Source of the DNA: Nocardioides sp. URHA0032
GTDB taxonomy: Bacteria; Actinomycetota; Actinomycetes; Propionibacteriales; Nocardioidaceae
Direction: 5' to 3'
Length of the DNA stretch: 64,000 nucleotides
NCBI RefSeq assembly: GCF_000620645.1
Contig: NZ_JIAV01000001.1
Location: 124,001 to 188,000 of the forward strand
Shown: piece by piece, positions 62,382-64,000 of the stretch
How positions within the stretch are numbered: the first letter of the stretch is position 1
How the letters are laid out: each line of letters opens with the position of its first letter
Notes under the pieces: model-generated
Databases searched by the model: none
Seen by the model: the letters and a program-made list of their open reading frames with translations, nothing else
Told to the model about the DNA's origin: nothing
Translations under genes and position numbers: made by a program

Positions 62382-62765
62382 GTGGGCGACGTACGGGTGT
62401 TGATCGTCGACGACCAGGAGCCGTTCCGCCGCGCGATGACCGCTGTCGTCACGGCGACCGACGGGTTCAGCGTGGTCGGCTCCGCCACCACGGGGGAGGA
62501 CTCCCTGGCGGCCGTGGCCGAGCTGAGTCCCGACCTGGTGCTGATGGACGTCAACCTGCCCGGCATCGACGGCATCGAGGCCACCCGGCGCCTGACCGCG
62601 GGCCCCGGTGGGCCCGTCGTCGTGCTGCTGTCGACGTACGACGTCGACCAGGTCGATCTCGCGGGCAGCGGCGCCGCGGCGTACCTCGCGAAGGCCGACC
62701 TCGGGCCGGACCGGCTCTCAGCCGCGTGGCTCGACGCCTGCGACGGCCTTCGCGACCACGGCTGA
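62382..62765 (+). CDS. Single-domain response regulator (receiver only)
   Basis: A 127-residue receiver with no output domain. LIVDDQEPFRRAMTAVVTAT has the acidic pair, LSPDLVLMDVNLPGIDGIEA the phospho-acceptor Asp, and GAAAYLAKADLG the conserved Lys. GAGGAGG lies about 8 nt before GTG 62382. Its last 48 bp overlap the 3' end of the convergent sensor gene. A stand-alone receiver could act as a phosphate sink or bind the neighbouring sensor. Confidence 0.9.
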   Translation: MGDVRVLIVDDQEPFRRAMTAVVTATDGFSVVGSATTGEDSLAAVAELSPDLVLMDVNLPGIDGIEATRRLTAGPGGPVVVLLSTYDVDQVDLAGSGAAAYLAKADLGPDRLSAAWLDACDGLRDHG

Positions 62766-64000
62766 CGCGGGAACCGACACGAGCAGGACCCGACCGTCGA
62801 TCTCGACCGACCCGCCGGCGGCGCCCAACCGGTCGGTGATCGTCACGAGGTCGAGCCCGGGCGGGTCGACCTCGGCGATGCGCAGGCGGAGGTCGGGCCC
62901 GTCGAGCTCGAGCCGCAGGGAGGACACCGCGTGTTCGGGGCGGATGGCCTCCACGCAGCAGAAGTAGAGCGCGGCCTCCACCCGCGGCGAGAACCGCAGG
63001 CCGGCAAGGCCCTCGACGGTCAGGGTCGGCGCGCCGTCGACCCGGGCGAGCATCGAGCCAAGCGCCGGGACCAGGCCGGCACGGGACAGCTGCGCGGGGA
63101 AGACGCCTCTGCTCAGCTCACGCAGCGACTCGAGGGCGGCGTTCGTGTCGGCCACGAGCGGGTCGATCCCGGGGTCGAGGCCACCCGCCGCGATCGCCGA
63201 ACGGACCACGCCGACCCGGGCCGGCAGGTCGGCGATCAGGGGCAGCACGTCCCGCGCGATCGTCGCCTCGAGGCCGCGCCGGGCCTCGTCGTCGGCCTGG
63301 ACCAGGCGAAGCCGGGACGCCGTGAGCTGCCTGGTCCTGCGCTCCAGCTCCTCGACGTGGGCCGCGAGCTGGCTGGCGAGGACCGTGTTCCGGAAGGCCA
63401 TCGCGGCCTGCTGGGCCACCGCCTCGAGAAGCCGGAGGTCGCCGCTGTCGAGGGCGCGCCCGCGGGGGAGCGCCACGTCGATGGAGCCGAGCACGCGTCC
63501 CTCGAGGCGCACCAGGAGGGTGTGGTCCCACCGCCCGGTCGGGTCGCCCCAGGCGCCGGTCAGTGGGTCGGCCCCGGGTACGACGAGCGTGGCGACGGCT
63601 CCGGTCCCGGACACCGCCCGGGCCGCGGTCTCCGCCACGGCCGGCAGGAGCGCGCCCGGCGGTGGGGCGGCCGCGAGGCGGCTGCTGAACGCGGCGAGCG
63701 CCTCGTAGGGCTGGGCGCGGCGACCGTAGGCGAGGCGGTTCGCGAGCCGGACCAGGCTGCGACGCAGCGGTTGGAACGCCAGCGCGACCACCGCCGTCCC
63801 CAGGAGCGAGAGCCAGAAGCCGCTCCCGTTGTCCTCCATCACCCGGCCCAGCACGACGACGAGCACGGTGTAGCCGACGGCAGCGAAGGCGATCCCGGCC
63901 ACGACCACGACCGTGCGGTTGATGATCACGTCGAGCTCGTAGAGCTGGTGTCGCAGCACGGCGATCGCGAAGAGGATCGGGAGCAGGAAGTACGACACGA
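62718..64000 (-). CDS. Degenerate sensor histidine kinase-like membrane protein (partial)
   Basis: About 427 residues are visible; the 5' end lies outside the window. Membrane helices at the visible start (RHQLYELDVIINRTVVVVAG, then VGYTVLVVVLGRV) are typical of NarL-system sensors. A GAF-like domain follows near residues 150-215, then a coiled coil (AAHVEELERRTRQLTASRLR). Where DHp domains read 'DDeRRRLERDLHDGAQQ', this one reads QADDEARRGLEATIARDVLP, so the phospho-His is missing. The ATPase domain keeps YFCCVEAI and a late RLGAAGGSVEIDG, but the N-box Asn and the DxGxG box are lost (EVDPPGLDLV). It is probably a sensor without kinase activity. Confidence 0.8.
   Translation of the reverse strand, partial: VSYFLLPILFAIAVLRHQLYELDVIINRTVVVVAGIAFAAVGYTVLVVVLGRVMEDNGSGFWLSLLGTAVVALAFQPLRRSLVRLANRLAYGRRAQPYEALAAFSSRLAAAPPPGALLPAVAETAARAVSGTGAVATLVVPGADPLTGAWGDPTGRWDHTLLVRLEGRVLGSIDVALPRGRALDSGDLRLLEAVAQQAAMAFRNTVLASQLAAHVEELERRTRQLTASRLRLVQADDEARRGLEATIARDVLPLIADLPARVGVVRSAIAAGGLDPGIDPLVADTNAALESLRELSRGVFPAQLSRAGLVPALGSMLARVDGAPTLTVEGLAGLRFSPRVEAALYFCCVEAIRPEHAVSSLRLELDGPDLRLRIAEVDPPGLDLVTITDRLGAAGGSVEIDGRVLLVSVPASAVVAKAVAGVEPRG

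Overview
The window is a stretch of a high-GC actinobacterial chromosome. Dense coding, frequent GTG starts, many 1-4 bp gene overlaps, leaderless-type promoters and the gene content (Sdh1-type succinate dehydrogenase, MutAB/MeaB, an actinobacterial pyruvate carboxylase, 13E12/DUF222 HNH proteins) fit Nocardioidaceae, most likely Nocardioides. That genus assignment is an inference from content, not a measured match. I saw no rRNA, tRNA, CRISPR array, prophage or intact insertion sequence.

Layout. 1-4.3 kb: two succinate dehydrogenase loci face away from each other, a cytochrome b subunit (partial, minus strand) and a complete three-gene Sdh1-type operon (plus strand). 4.3-11.6 kb: methylmalonyl-CoA mutase (mutA, mutB) and its G-protein chaperone meaB, split by an inserted PadR regulator/membrane protein pair. 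11.7-14.1 kb: a secreted beta-propeller protein and an M20 amidohydrolase. 14.1-23 kb: nucleoside uptake and salvage, with a BMP-family ABC transporter, cytidine deaminase, thymidine phosphorylase and adenosine deaminase. 23-34.4 kb is the most accessory-looking part: a broken CPA2 antiporter, a lone gas-vesicle GvpA/J-like protein, two uridine-kinase-like P-loop proteins, a phosphoesterase, a secreted PQQ propeller, a two-domain Ig-like secreted protein, a frameshifted DUF222/HNH gene and a C39-like cysteine peptidase homologue. 34.4-45 kb: deoxyribose and purine nucleoside catabolism continues (deoC, two aldehyde dehydrogenases, a phosphohexomutase-family phosphopentomutase candidate, purine nucleoside phosphorylase), with a MerR/aldo-keto reductase pair, an epimerase, heme oxygenase and TetR among them. 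45-51 kb: dihydrolipoyl dehydrogenase, a Cys-deficient paralogue, and two tandem secreted SpoIID-domain proteins. 51-53.3 kb: a small translationally coupled WXG100/type VII-like locus. 53.3-57.9 kb: BenE-type transporter and pyruvate carboxylase. 57.9-64 kb: a PASTA protein, bacterial-PH membrane proteins, an RTX-repeat secreted protein, two response regulators and a degenerate sensor kinase that runs off the window.

How it works together. Nucleosides imported by the BMP system would be deaminated (Cdd, Add) and phosphorolysed (DeoA, PNP); the pentose phosphates would pass through the mutase and DeoC to glyceraldehyde-3-phosphate and acetaldehyde, which the aldehyde dehydrogenase can oxidise. 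Propionyl-derived methylmalonyl-CoA would enter the TCA cycle as succinyl-CoA through MutAB/MeaB, next to succinate dehydrogenase; pyruvate carboxylase is the anaplerotic partner.

Recurring sequence features: about twenty genes have a TANNNT -10 box 6-8 nt before the start codon, as expected for leaderless transcripts; five convergent gene pairs share a single CTAG as both stop codons; and one convergent pair ends on the two tips of a perfect 50-bp palindrome. At least three genes are frameshifted (CPA2 antiporter, DUF222/HNH, YbaB-like); some of these could be assembly indels in G/C runs.
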